The notes beneath the pieces were generated by a model. That model saw nothing but the letters and a program-made list of their open reading frames with translations, was not told the origin of the DNA and did not search any database. From contig CM029654.1 of the NCBI GenBank assembly GCA_017311315.1, positions 8,215,948 to 8,279,947 of the forward strand: a stretch of DNA of 64,000 nt, given 5' to 3'. This stretch comes from Dendrocalamus latiflorus (Eukaryota; Streptophyta; Magnoliopsida; Poales; Poaceae). Both the position numbers and the translations under genes were made by a program. Positions 27,901 through 40,014 of this stretch are shown piece after piece (the stretch's first letter is position 1; every line of letters starts with the position of its first letter).

Positions 27901-28801
27901 TGGGTAAAGTGTGCAAACTCTGCAGAGTCAAAACTATTCGAATAGCCGTGCCCACGGTCAAGGGCAGACATGGGAACTTAACTAGATATAGTTCTATTTC
28001 AAGAATCTTAGTGGGTGATAATGGAAATGTGTAGGACTGCTGATGGTCTTGATTTGGAATTATCCTGGGTGTCGTCCCAGTGGTAAGTTAAGCGGTTATA
28101 ACGCTGAACTAGGCTATATGGTGCAGATGCCATGTAATGGTGGATGGAATCTGTGTCAATTATAAGATCGACATACTTTACAAATAAAAGTCTTGAGTGT
28201 AAAAATTGCTAGGTCTTAGGGATTTTTAAGAAATTGTATTCAAAAGCACTCTTCGCAAAATAAAATAAGCCCGAGCCATCCTTTGACTAGCCATACATGT
28301 TATACATTGCATTCTGTGTGTTGGCTCACGGAGCACGGGGTTGGAGTGCTCACACTCGCTTTTGCGACAAAATTCAGAAACAGGAACTCAAGGACATTAC
28401 GCCTATGAGGAGGCCCCTACCAACTTTGGCGGAAGCAAAGGCGATAATTAAGGCGTAGGCCATGATGGTTAGGCATAGACAGGTGGACTCTCGGCTTTGT
28501 GTGCACATATGTTACCGGGTCCCTGGTGACATATACTGTACACATTACCCTACTGGTCGCTTGCCTGTGGATTTGGGTTTACTTTTGCTACTATTTCCGC
28601 TGCATTTATGTAATGAAGACATTTGGCCAAAGCGGCCCTTTTGTAAACATTCACCCGATGTGGTGTATTTCAGACTCTGTAATATTATGCGATGTATGTC
28701 ATGATTTAGCAATGTACATGTGTGCACTAACTACTGATCCAGAGATTAGTGCAGTGAAACACAGTAGATTCCGGATTGAAAAATCTGGGTCTAACAGCTA
28801 C
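24912..28801 (+). mobile_element. Solo LTR (3880 bp) of another Gypsy family, with perfect GCTAC target duplication
   Basis: Element 24917-28796 begins TGTAACATCCTGAAAATTTGG-like sequence and ends GGGTCTAACA, so it has TG...CA ends. It is flanked by GCTAC at 24912-24916 and 28797-28801. It interrupts the older Gypsy LTR cleanly. A CCTATAAAGCC box at about 26055 is followed by a CT- and GC-rich leader-like region, then intron-like AT-rich DNA. No second LTR, PBS or pol is present, so recombination between LTRs has removed the body. Size and layout resemble the long LTRs of grass Tat/RIRE3-like elements. Confidence 0.8.
27018..27118 (+). other. Acidic exon-like segment inside the solo LTR
   Basis: About 100 bp open frame reading YEAQEEEVEAASLEASEDQD then QDPREPDELTL and a stop (TGA 27116-27118), preceded by an AT-rich tract. 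Codon use is unlike the flanks. Long grass Gypsy LTRs may carry exon-like acidic segments of this sort, but function is unproven. Confidence 0.35.
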
Positions 28802-29475
28802 TAAGGCGTCGGCGCACGGGCGAGCTTGGCGAGGGCGGCGACTCAAGATGGGTAGAAGAGGTGGGGCGGAGCGGCTATTTATAGCACGGACGCCAAGAGT
28901 ATGAGGTGGAGATGGCCGAGAGTCTAGCATGGCAGAGACACGGAGGCCAAGACGATCTCCGAGGTGGCTACGGCAGTGGACGAAGTCTGTGAGGATGACA
29001 ACGCACACGGCGACAGGTGGATGGCTGAGATGCAGGGGCGCAGGTGAGGAAAGATGGCCGATGATTGACACATGGCGACCATCAGTAGAGAGGGCGACAG
29101 CTGATGCGCGGCATGCGTTGAGCGTGAGGCAAAGTGGGCTGGGCTGGTGGGGAAATGGGTCAAAGGGGGTGGGCTTTGGCCCGAAGGCTTTTAGGACTTT
29201 CTAGGGGATTTTCTTATTTCAAAATTTCAAATAAGCCATTTGAGCACTAGAAAATAGCAAATAAATTCGAATAAAATCCATAAAAATCAGAAAGTTCCTT
29301 GAAGCACAAGGACCCCAAATAAAATAGTTTCAGCAAATGTTGAAGTTTAATTTAGTCGTACTAAATCATTTTAATTAATAAAAGTTATATATAAGCTTTA
29401 ATTAATTTCATTAAAATCAAATGGTGAATTTTATTTTAAAACCTTCAAAAAGGCTCTGACAATCAGGATGTTACA
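28802..29475 (-). repeat. 3' LTR of the Gypsy element, proximal part
   Basis: Continues the LTR from 24916. Matches about 36265-36932: GGCGGCGACTC, GGCTATTTATAGCACG, CTAGGGGATTTTCTTATTTC and GGATGTTACA. The last is the TGTAACATCC start of the LTR on the minus strand. A TATTTATAG motif near 28878 lies in this part. Confidence 0.8.
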
Positions 29476-29726
29476 AACCTCTGCCTTAAATGGAATCTTG
29501 ACCCCAAGATTTTGGTTCACTAAGAGAATAGGTTTGGAAACTCCACTCTGAGATCCTCCTCATGCTCCCAGGTGGTTTCCTCCTTGGAATGATTGCTTCA
29601 CTGAACTTTGCAAAGACGAACATCCTTACCTCTGGTCACATGCTCGGACACTTCTAAGATTTTGACAGGGTGCTCCTTGTAAGACAAATCTTCTTGGAGA
29701 TCAACAGCTTCCACTGGCACTACCTC

Positions 29727-32700
29727 CTATGGCACTCGCAAACACTTCTTCAGCTGAGACACATGAAATACGCCATGTATCCCACTGAAGGTCGCAGGTA
29801 GCTTCAACTGGTAAGCAACCTCTCCCGTGCGCTTTAATATCTTGAATGGCCCAATATATCTTGACGCAAACTTTCCTTTCATTTGAAACCTCTTAACACC
29901 TTTAATTTGAATGGTGTAATCCTGAGACATACATAATCATATGGCTCAAAGCTCAACTCTCGATGATGGGTATCCGCATAACTTTTTTGTCTAGCTTGAG
30001 CAATTCTTAACTTTTCTTGGATCAACCGAACCTTTTCCTCGGTTTTCTTTAAACATTCTAGCCCAAAGACTTGACTTATCCCCATCTCTTTCCAATTAAG
30101 AGGGGTTCTGCATTTTCTGGCATACAAGCTTCAAACGGTGACATTTGCAAATTAGTCAGATAACTGTTGTTGTAGAAAAACTCTGCGAAGGCAAACAACT
30201 GTCCCACTTAGCTCCATGGTCCAACACATAGGCTCTTAGCATGTCCTCAAGAATCTGGTTCACATGCTCAGTCTGACCATCGGTTTGGGGATAATATGTT
30301 GTACTAAAATTCAAATGAATACCCATTGCTTCGTGGAAACTTCATAAGTACTCCATGGAGACTCACAATTCTTGACATGTATAGCTCTACCAATTTGCCT
30401 CTTGCATAGGTTGTCTTGACTGAAATGAAATGAGCAACCTTCGTCAAACGATCCATAATTACCCAAATTGAATCGAAACCATCCTTGGTCTTAGGTAACC
30501 TATAATAAAGTCCACGTCCACTTCTTCCCACTTCCACTCGAGAATCTTCAACGATTGTAGCAAACCTTGCTGGTCTTTGGTGCTTAGCTTTCACTCTTTG
30601 ACACACATCACAAAGTGTAACATACTCTGCTATCTCACGCTTCATACTTTGCCACCAATATTTGTCCTTGATATCCTGATACATCTTGGTACTACCCAGA
30701 TGGATCGAGTACAATGACTCATGAGTTTCCTTGAGCAATAACTCCTTCAACTCCTTTTTATTTGGCACACACAACTGCTCCTTAAATCATAAGGTACCTT
30801 TGTCATCCTCTGTAAAATCTGATGCTTTACCTCTACTCATATTAGTCTTGATCCGTTAAATGCTTTCATTCTTTGCTTGAGCTTGACGAATCTGACTATC
30901 CAGAGTTGGCAGCAACTCCATTGTGGCCAAGAATCCTTTCTCAACCAACTCCAAGCTAAGCTTCTAAAATTTCTTGTGTAGGGCTAGCTGACTTTCTTTG
31001 ATCATCACCGTATTGCAATAAACCTTTTCTGCTCAATGCATCTGCTACTACATTGGCTTTTCCTGGATGATAATGAATTCCAACATTATAGTCTTTTATC
31101 AACTCCATCCACCTTCTTTGTCTGAGATTAAGATTCGCTTGAGTGAATATATACTTCAAACTCTTGTGACCTGTGTATATTTCATAATGATTACCTATGA
31201 GATAGTGGCATCAAATTTTCAAAGCATGCACTATGGCTGCTAACGCCAAATCATGCGTGAGATAATGCTCTTTATATGGCCTCAACTAACACGAAGCATA
31301 ACTACCACTCTCCTGTCCTGCATCAGCACACATCCCAACCCTTGTGGGAAGCATCACAATAAATCTCAAAATCCTTGTTAATGTCTGGCGGTACTAGCAC
31401 AAGTGCAGTGGTCAAACACTCCTTCAGTTTCTGGAAACTCTTTTCACACTCTAGTGTCCAAGCAAATTTCTTTTCCTTCTTTAGCAACTGCATAAGTGAC
31501 CTTGCTACACTGAAAAATCCTTTGATGAAACGACGGTAATAACCAGCCATTCTAAGAAAACTTCTGACTTGCGGCACCGGTGTTGGCGACTTCCAATTAA
31601 GCACATCTTTCACTTTCACAGGGTCAACTACAACTCCTCCTACTGACATGACGTGGTCTAGAAATGCAACTTCCTTCATCCAAAATTCGCACTTGCTAAA
31701 CTTAGCATACAGCTTATGCTCTCTTAGCTTTTGCAACACAACCTTAAATGCTCCTCATGCTCTTTCTCATCCTTGGAGTAGATCAAAATGTCATCAATGA
31801 ACAAAACAACAAACTTGTCTAAATACTCCATGAGCATATTGTTCATCAGGTACATGAAATAAGCTGGAGCATTGGTTAAACCAAAGGATATCACTATAAA
31901 CTCGTACAGTCCATAACGAGTTGAGAATGCTATATTAGGTATATCCTCTCGACGAATTTTCATTTGATAGTACCATGACCTCAAGTCAATCTTGGAGAAC
32001 ACTCCAGCTCCATTAAGCTAATCAAACAAATCATCGATTTTGAGCAAAGGATACTTGATCATGATAGTAACTTCATTGAGAGCTCAGTAATCCACACACA
32101 TACGCTGACTACCATCCTTCTTCTTGACGAACAACACTGGCGCTCCCAACAGAGATGAACTAGATCTGACATAGCCTTTGTCCAACAACTCCTGTATTTG
32201 TTTCTTCAACTCCACTAACTCATTAGCAGGCATCCGATACGGTCTCTTGGAAATTGGCAAAGTACCGGGTGCTAACTTAATCGAGAACTCCACTTCCCTA
32301 TCAGGTGGCATTCCTAGAAGATCATCCAAAAACACATCAGGATACTTTCTAACCACTAACACATCCTTTAAAATGATCCCTTTACTCTGGCAAACCATAA
32401 CATTCACCAATTGGCTCATGTTGTCTTCAAATTTCACTTTACTCCCGTCTGAACAAGTTAAAGGTAAGAACTCTGCTTCCACAATCCAACATTGCCTGAT
32501 GTTTCTTAAGCCAATCCATTCCCAAAATTACATTCAAAGATTTGATATCCAACATGACAAGATCGGCGAAGAACTCCACTCCCTGAATGGCTATCTTGAC
32601 TTCAGGACAACCTAGGTTTGTACTCAACTCGAAGCCCGGGGATTGAACCAAGAGAACAAATCCAAGAACAATAGTTTTCAACCATTTCTTTAGACCAAAA

Positions 32701-33659
32701 CTTCAAGAAACAAATGAATGCAAAGCTCCACAAACAAACAAAATTGTAGCAGGAACGAAATCTACTTGGAACTTACTGATCACAACATCTGTCGCTGCTT
32801 GAGCCTCCTCTATGGTGGCATGGTTCACTCGTCCTCGCACAATTAATTGTGGCACTCAACTGGCTTGGCCTGACACTTGAGATGCTTCGTGTCCTAATCC
32901 TAAGGTAGGGGTCCAATCTGGTGTAGCTCCCAGATTGAAATGAACTGCCGTCGGAGCTTGATTCTGCGGACATTTGTTGGGATAGTCTCCTTGTTCGTGG
33001 CACTTGAAATAGGTGACTACTATTGCAGGATTGGCATTCCTCTATTACTGATTGCTTGAACTAATCAGCTGGGGTCCAGATAAGAACTAACAAGGTGTTG
33101 GCGCTGGGGTCTTAAATCCCGACTGTTAAGGAACACGAGCTGGCTAGTATGCATTGAAACGAGCCTTCTGGGACTAATGCATCTGAGATCCCTGCTACAT
33201 CATCCTTGTTTTGCAAGACTCCTCTAGCTCATGATGACTTTCTTCAATGAGCATTGCTTTGTCCATCATGTGCTAAAAATTAGCACAGTCATTGCCCCAC
33301 AACTTGGACTTTCAATCCTAGATTTAGTCCTTTCTTGAACCTCTTCTGACGAGCATCATCAGTGGCAACATTCTCAGGTGCATAGTGAGCTAGTTGAGTG
33401 AACTTATTGAGGTACTTGCTTACTAACAGTTCTTTTGCTGCGATTCTCAAAATTCTTCCTTCTTCATTTTGATCACCCCATCCAATATATGGGCATGTTG
33501 AAATGCTACTGTGAACTCAGCCCAAGTGATGTTGTCCTGGTTTTCATGAGCAGCATAGTAGTTCTCCCACCACTTTGCAGCAGCTCCCTCTAGCTGTTGA
33601 GCAGCATATAGCACTTTCTCGCGATTGGTGCATTGAGCGAGATTTGGCTTCTTCTCCAC
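29727..33659 (-). pseudogene. Broken Gypsy gag-pol
   Basis: In minus-strand order: Gag (33659-33447, KVLYAAQQLEGAAAKWWENY); Pro-associated region (32681-32439, LNVILGMDWL); RT N-terminal part (32482-32084, YPDVFLDDLLGMPPDREVEF, KRPYRMPANELVELKKQ, KKKDGSQRMCVDY); RT catalytic part (32002-31724, FIDDILIYSK); RT end/RNase H (31739-31323 and 31159-30956, CDASHKGW, GKANVVADALSR); integrase zinc-binding and core (30774-30304, HLGSTKMYQDIK, CDVCQRVKAKHQRP); integrase C-terminal region (30127-29727, RYIGPFKIL, HGVFHVSQLKKCL). The order RT-RNase H-integrase defines Ty3/Gypsy. Stops and frameshifts lie between all blocks, so it cannot encode active enzyme. No clear chromodomain tail is visible. Confidence 0.9.
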
Positions 33660-34324
33660 TGAACGAATTCAATCATCCACCTCCAAGGGCTCAAAAGACT
33701 GGGAAAAAGTGGGCAGCATTGTCCTCATGAATTCTGTAAACTTTGATTGCTGGCAAGCTGGCTGGGGTGTGACTGCTTCCTAATTATGCCAATTCGACAT
33801 TGCATTCATGTTCTACATCATAGTGTTCATCAATTAAGTCTGAGCTGCCATGAACTGACTTAGGATCAAATCCAGTCCCATTGGGGTTGCTTGTGGTCCT
33901 GAGTTGAATGATTTGCATTGCTGCCATCTGGGTCTTGGTTCATTTGACTGCGTCCGGCTGAGTTCCGGGTGTCAACCATTTTTCCTTTGTTCTGAGAGAG
34001 AAAGACCACTTGCTAAGAACTTGTTGTACGAAGCTTTAAAAGGCGAGAGGGAAAAGCATAGGTAAGAGGTAAACTCGTTTAAGGGAGATAGTCTAATGGC
34101 AAACCTAAACTAAGTAGACACTTAGCCGAAAGGCTAGCAAAAGAAGCGATTAAAGGGTTTTGACATGACTACAACATAATGCTTTTAAGGGCAAAACTAC
34201 AGCTCATATCACAAGCAATTTGCTCTTTCTAAGAGTCAAAACGAGTTCTTAACAAGTGTCTTATTTGACTCTTGCAAATAAGAGTCAAAACGCTCTATCT
34301 GCTCTTTCTAAGCTATACAAGAGT

Positions 34325-34720
34325 CTAATCTAGTGGCTCCCACTCGAGTCTTGCCAAATAAGGATCGCTTGACTCCTCCTCTGAGTCACTGTAAAACACC
34401 CAAGAGTTATAGACTTGCGATGATGGCTCTTCTGCCATAACTGGAATGAAATGCCGAAGATACTCTTGGTGGTTGCCTACTATGTGTTGTCTCTCCTCCG
34501 GACTGGGTGGCGTAGGTGAAGGTAGAGATACTAGCAGCTGCGGTTGAGGTTCCTCTTGTTCTGCTACAATGGGAGTGTGTACATATAGCTCCTTGAACCT
34601 CCGAATGAGCTTGGATATACTAATCTTGTACAACTTGCAGAGACGTTGAATAGCCTTGTGTGCGGCTCCTTGCGCGGACCACTCCCCACAAGCACCGGTG
34701 CACTTCAAACTATGGTACAA
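34325..34720 (-). CDS. ORF of unknown function upstream of gag in the Gypsy element (131 aa)
   Basis: Open for 131 codons while every other frame of the element is broken; the frame is also open upstream of 34720 (first codon TTG, not ATG). Visible features are a Cys/His-containing N-terminus (LYHSLKCTGACGEW), a basic helix-like middle (KLYKISISKLIRRFKELY), a Pro/Gln-rich linker (PSPTPPSPEERQ) and an acidic C-terminus (YSDSEEESSDP). It lies between the 5' LTR and gag on the same strand. It may be an accessory ORF of this family or a captured host exon. I do not recognise it. Confidence 0.4.
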   Translation of the reverse strand: MYHSLKCTGACGEWSAQGAAHKAIQRLCKLYKISISKLIRRFKELYVHTPIVAEQEEPQPQLLVSLPSPTPPSPEERQHIVGNHQEYLRHFIPVMAEEPSSQVYNSWVFYSDSEEESSDPYLARLEWEPLD

Positions 34721-35098
34721 AACTCGGCAACCAATCCTTGTGGTGAAGTAAAATCTGGTGATGTATCCAATATGTTAGCCCTTCGCCTTCTCATCCTTGG
34801 TGAAGTAAACCGGTGTCCTTTTTAATCCAAGACTCCACAACAAAACTCGGAGAAGTCCTCACCATCCTTCGATCTAGCTATAGGAAACTTGAGACATCCA
34901 CAGTGTTATAAGGGAGAGAAGTCAAATTAAAGATTTGAAAATGACTTTTTAGAATAAGGCAAAGAGTAAGAACCATAAGAAAAGGGAAGAGAGTAGAGAG
35001 ATTACTAAATATCTAATTTGGTTTTTTTTAAATTTTGCTAAGGTGACCATTCTAACTAGGGCTTCATCCTATAGTCGATATGACTCTGATACCACCTC

Positions 35099-36932
35099 TG
35101 TCAAGACCTAAATATGCAAATCCAGACTCCTATGTATACTGCACTAGTCCAGGATCACGCTAGTGCACACAGTGTAAACATAGATGAAATATCAACCACA
35201 TCATGACTTACTAAGAAAAGACTCAAATATTATTAATTATCAGAGCTGCGACCTTATGGCTAAGCTTACAGATAGTAGCCTGAAAGGCTTAAGAAACTTG
35301 CAGCGGAAAACAGAAATAAGCATAGTAGCCATTCAATAAACCCACAGGCAATTAACTGGGGAGCAAAGTCCTAATCCGTAAAATCATCGAAGTATCCTCC
35401 TTCAGGTACTTTCTGCTAATATGGTTCCTCTTCTTTAACTAAGCAACAATAGGTATAAAGTTGTGAGTACATTAGTACTCAGCAAGTCATTTGTAACAAA
35501 GAATGCAATATAGTATGCAAGGCTTACTGAATGATGGCAGAGTAGTTATTTTGCAGAAAATAATAATTTGAAGTAAATACAATAAACAGATTGAAAGCGA
35601 TCTTTGAAAATATTTAATAAGTAAATAAATAAAAGAATGGAATGAAGCACAAAAAAATTAAGTAAAATTAAAATGAACTCCAAAAACTTCAAAACCAGAA
35701 CCAAACGATAGAGCTCAATTTTAGATGAATTTAGAAAAAGAATCAGGTCAACTAGAGCTAGGACGGAGGAGAACGGGCTCTCGCAAAATCTAATATAAAG
35801 AAAACACTAAAAATTCAGAAATTCTACTGTGTTGTAGACTTGGTGCATGAAATAGTGAGTCTACTGTGAACCCAGCTCATGGAACAGTGCACTAGTGATG
35901 ACTTGGATGATGTGGCGGGTGACTGGGCAACTAGGGCTGAGGTGGCCCGGTGACTCAGCTGGCTTATAGCATAGTAGACTTGACAAGCGGGACCGGTATG
36001 TCAGTACCTCAGTGCACGTGGACTGAGTTCACAGAAAAGCCGAAGTGACGCACGCCATGAGGATGGGGGTGATGTGGCCGATGTGCGAAACAAGGCATTG
36101 CCTCAGCTGGCAAGTGGTGGCACATGAATCGAGGGCGGTGGGGTGGTGCGGTGGCCAGAGCAATGAGTGACGAACAGCTAGCCGACAGGGTTGAGCGGGA
36201 TGGTGAGGGTACGATAAACAAATTGAGGGCTCACCGGCGGTTGTCGGAATGATGGCGATGGCAACGCCTGGAAGGCAACGGCGCACGAGCGAGCTCAGCG
36301 AGGGCGGCGACTCGGGGCGGGGAGAAGAGGTGGGGCAACGTGGCTATTTATAGCACGAACATGAAGAGTCTAAGGCGGAGATAGCCGAGAGTCCAGGACG
36401 ATGGGGACATGGACGTCGAGACGGTCTTTGAGGCACTATGGCGGCGAACAGAGTTCATGAGGATAACAACGCATGCAGCGACAGGTGGATGACCAAGATG
36501 CAAAGGCGCGGGCGAGGAAAGACGGCCGATGATTGACATGTGGTGACCATCAGTAGAAAGGGCGACTGCTAGATGTGCAGCGCGTGTTGAGCACTGGGCG
36601 AAGCGGGCTGGGCTAGCAGAGGGGTGGGCTTTGGCCTGAAGGCTTTTAGGACTTTCTAGGGGATTTTCTTATTTCAGAAATTCAAATAAACCATTTGAGC
36701 TCTAGAAAATAGCAAATAAATCCGAATAAAATCCAAAAAACCAAAAAATTCCTTGAAGCATAAGGAACCCAAATAAAATACTTTCAGCAAATGTTAAAGT
36801 TTAATTTAGTCATATTAAATCCTTTTAATTAATAAAAAAATTCTATTTAAGCTTTAATTAATTTTTTTTAAAAATCAAATGGTGGATTTTATTTTAAAAG
36901 CTTCAAAAGGCTTTGAAAATTAGGATGTTACT
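35099..36932 (-). repeat. 5' LTR of the Gypsy element
   Basis: TGTCAAGACCTAAATATGC... to ...GGATGTTACT (the final A of TACA is mutated). About 1.83 kb, against about 2.48 kb for the other LTR without its insert. A TATTTATAG motif is near 36343. On the minus strand it is followed, after 3-4 bases, by TGGTATCAGAG, the tRNA-iMet primer binding site. Confidence 0.8.
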
Positions 36933-36937
36933 GTATG

Positions 36938-38489
36938 CCATACAAGAGAGCTGGTAAGGAAATGTATTGTAACCCGTTCTTACTGGCTGCTGATAGTGGG
37001 CCGTGTCCCAATGCCGGTCAGGATAGTCCTAGGCGTAGTTACCGCAACCACAGTAATGCATGCCCAAGCTCAATTGCTCCTTAGACTTGAAGAACTTGCA
37101 TGCATCCCTGCACCAGTAGAGGGGGGTCTCCCCCACGGGCAGGTCTTGCAATGAACGCTCGGTGGTAACGTTGAGGTATGGATTGGGGTTGGAGGTAGGG
37201 GGTCATCGCTTCAGGGTTGGAGGTATGGGGGCTTTGTTTCATGGAGGTGCCCTCCTAGCATGCTCCACTTGTTCACCCGGGCTGCAGCAGCCCTTGTAAG
37301 TCGGGTGATCTCCTCCCATTGCTTCTCCATGCTAGCGATATAGTGTTGTAGTCGTGGTATAGGAAAACACGTTACAAAAGGAGTAGTACTTATAGCCTAA
37401 CCAGATGCGGCGTACAATTAACGCGTCCAATTTGGTTTGGGCAAATTCACGTCTGTGAGGCAGCGCTACGTCAAATGATTTGTGGACCAGCGTAGCATTA
37501 CATCGCTGCTTAAAGATGTCCTGTTTGGTCTTATCACTACGCAAGGCTATCTCGTTTGGTCGGGAGGCTTCAAATAAAATTTTGTAATTTTTAGAGCTCG
37601 TTTGCTATATGTAACAACTCCTGCAAATATCTCAATAATACAAATTTTTTAACAACATTCAGAGTGGATAAAAATTATCAAAAAATTATATGATGAAGTA
37701 CATTGTGTCAGAAGGCTGCACATAAAATTTCATAATTTTTTGAGCTTATTTGCTATATTTAAAAATTTTAAAAAATATTATGTAAAAAATTAAGGCATGT
37801 AATTAAGCCGGCTAATTCTGTCAGGACACGAGATGGCAGGCGGTCTGCCGTCCACTCGCGGGACGGCAGGGACACGTGTCATCCTCCGGTGTTACCGTTC
37901 AACCACCAGACGATAAAAACATTATTTTTATCAATACTCAATATATATGGTTATTTTTGTAAATACGTGCTGTAAATATATATGCTAAAAACTCGCAATC
38001 TGAGGCAAATTTGTCATATACACGCATAACCTGCCGAACTCATTGATCTGTCTGCCTGCCATGCATGCATGCAGCAGGCGGCAGCACTGCCGCGCCCGGC
38101 CGGGCGCATATGGTAGCTACATGCATGTTGTAGAGGCCTAGATGTCAGTGTACATATGTTTAGCTACTAGCAGAACGGTGTGCGGCCGTCTCTGTCTGGG
38201 GTTACTAGTACTACTACGCATGGTACAATACCTTGTGCAGTACTGGCAGCCACATTAGTATGCTGCAGAATGCATAATATATTTCATCAGTTTTTGGTGG
38301 TTTGCATGGGCAATTCCTGCCATCGTGCAGCATGGCGCAGAGCAGAGAGCTGACTCTTCGGCAATCCTTTTTCTATTTTTTAGACATGGAAAATCCATAA
38401 ACCCTGAGGCCCCTAGCTTTTACAGTTTACCGCTGCATCCCATTCTGTCTACCTACTTTGCCCCCACGTAAGTTATCGACCCCTAAGAT
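36938..38489. other. Intergenic repetitive DNA, first copy of a 420-bp direct repeat
   Basis: Contains the repeat 37560-37977. A minus-strand open frame at 37332-37544 has no recognised homology. Otherwise AT-rich and featureless. Confidence 0.4.
37560..37977 (+). repeat. Dispersed repeat, copy 1 (about 420 bp)
   Basis: TCGGGAGGCTTCAAATAAAA... matches 39591-40014. Within it, an AT-rich phrase (CATAAAATTTxxTAATTTTTxGAGCTCxTTTGCTATAT) occurs twice about 145 bp apart. A GC-rich patch with GGCAG/CTGCC words follows, then TATTTTTATCAATA and TATTTTTGTAAATA. Confidence 0.7.
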
Positions 38490-39331
38490 CTAAGCATGTG
38501 TTTGGTTTGGAGACTTGGTGGGATGGGATAGCTCCATCCCAGGTATGTGGAATGGGATAATCCCATTTTTTGTTTGGTTGTAAGGATGGGTTAGTTCCTG
38601 TTTTTTGTTTGGATGAAGGGATAGAATGGGATCTAGTGATCCCACCTCTTGTTTGGATGGAGGAATGGATATCACAACATGCCAAATCACACATCACAAG
38701 TATACCTTGCAGATCTGGCGGCAGTGCAGAGGATGCCGGCAGTGGAGAGGAGGCCGACGGCAGCGGAGAGGACGGCGGAGAGGAGGCCGGCAGTGGAGAG
38801 GAGGCCGACGGCAGCGGAGAGGAGGACGTGCTGGAGCACTCGGCGGACGTGGGCCGGAGAGGACGGCGGAGAGGATGCCGGCAGTGGAGATGACGGCGGG
38901 GAGGACGCGCCGGGGCGGAGATCCGGCCGGCAGTGGAGAGGACGGCGACGACCGGAGCACGGCGACCGGACCTCCGACGGCGTGAGGAGCGGCAGGGAGG
39001 CACGCACACACCCGGCCGGGGCGGCGCCCGCGCGTGGAGGGAGATGGGGGCCGGGGGGAGATGCGCGGGCGGCGGGGGAGATGTGGAAGGGGGTGCGGGC
39101 GGCGGGGAAAAAACTGCGCGGGGAGAGGGATTAGCCTGCGTACGCGCGCGCGAAGGAAAAGTGGGTTGGCGCGGTTCGCTCGATTTCAGCGGATCGTCCC
39201 AATCCACTTTTCAGGAGAATCTTTTCTTTTGGGTCCACCCCACCCCACCAAATCCTACAACCAAACACTGCAAAAAAAAGGTTGGCCCCCTCCCATCCCG
39301 GGATATCCCCTAAACCAAACACTACCTAAGC
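38490..39331. mobile_element. TIR element/MITE of 830 bp with GC-rich minisatellite core
   Basis: CTAAGC at 38490-38495 and 39326-39331 flanks 38496-39325. The ends GTGTTTGGTTTGG and the complement of CTAAACCAAACAC form an inverted repeat. Both sides have GGGATGGGA/TCCCATCCC-type words. The middle (38710-38840) is a purine-rich minisatellite. Termini of the TGTTTGGTTT type are common in grass hAT or Harbinger MITEs; the superfamily is not certain. Confidence 0.6.
38710..38840 (+). repeat. Purine-rich minisatellite GGAGAGGAGGCCG(A/G)CGGCAG
   Basis: Six or more imperfect units mixing GGCAGTGGAGAGGAGGCC and GACGGCAGCGGAGAGGA. It produces long open frames on both strands (for example 38473-39207 minus), which are artefacts of the repeat. 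Confidence 0.7.
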
Positions 39332-39590
39332 TAGCACTATTTCGTGTGATTTAATTTCAAGATCTATCTATACAACATTTAACCATTAATTTAACGAATG
39401 TTTCACATACAAAGAGAGTAACAATTGTGCTAACCGGATAGCCGCAAATAATATATACCATGATTTCCTAACATATGACACTTCAAAACAAGCGTTACAA
39501 TCGTTAAATTCATAGTTGAGTTAATCCAAACAAACATGGTTAATTCGGACCGCATAAAATTTTTAAAAAATTATAATAACTATTACTGCA

Positions 39591-40014
39591 TCGGGAGGCT
39601 TCACATAAAATTTTGTAATTTTTGGAGCTCGTTTGCTATATGTAAAAACTCGTAAAAATATCAAAATTGTATGAATTTTTTAGCAATATTCTGCATGGAT
39701 AAAATTCTCCATAAATTACACTGCGAGGAACGTTATGTCAGAAGACTGTACATAAATTTTTATAATTTTTTGAGCTCATTTGATATATTTAAAAATTCAA
39801 ACAAACACTATGGGAAAAAACTAGGCAGGTAATTAGGCCAGTTACCTACCGCCTACGGGGCAGGCAAGCCTGCTCCCTGGGAGGCAAGCGTCTGCCATCG
39901 GCGGCAGCGCCACGCGTCGCCTCGCGGGCGCTGCAGCTTGGCCCCCGACGGCAAAAACGATATTTTTATCAATATGATCGGTATACTGCTATTTTTGTAA
40001 ATATGTTGTAAGAC
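39591..40014 (+). repeat. Dispersed repeat, copy 2 (about 420 bp)
   Basis: Same layout as 37560-37977 in the same orientation, 2031 bp away. The AT-rich parts agree well; the GC-rich patch is a different sequence made of similar words (GGCAGGCAAGCCTGC, GGCGGCAGCGCC). Confidence 0.7.

Larger units (their letters stand above)
23108..36937 (-). mobile_element. Old Ty3/Gypsy retrotransposon (chromovirus-like), decayed, with a solo LTR inserted in its 3' LTR
   Basis: The LTRs are at 23113-29475 (3' LTR, split) and 35099-36932 (5' LTR). Read on the minus strand the LTRs start TGTAACATCC and end in TTGACA. The PBS TGGTATCAGAG follows the 5' LTR at about 35085-35095. GCATG (23108-23112) and GTATG (36933-36937) are a 4-of-5 target duplication. 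Gag, protease, RT, RNase H and integrase fragments lie in the normal Gypsy order at 33659-29727, all broken. LTR divergence and broken frames mean an old insertion. Confidence 0.85.

Noticed and set aside
38473..39207. 244-codon minus-strand ORF rich in Pro and Ser
   Set aside because: Lies wholly inside a TIR element and its purine-rich minisatellite. Open frames on the opposite strand show the same repeat effect.
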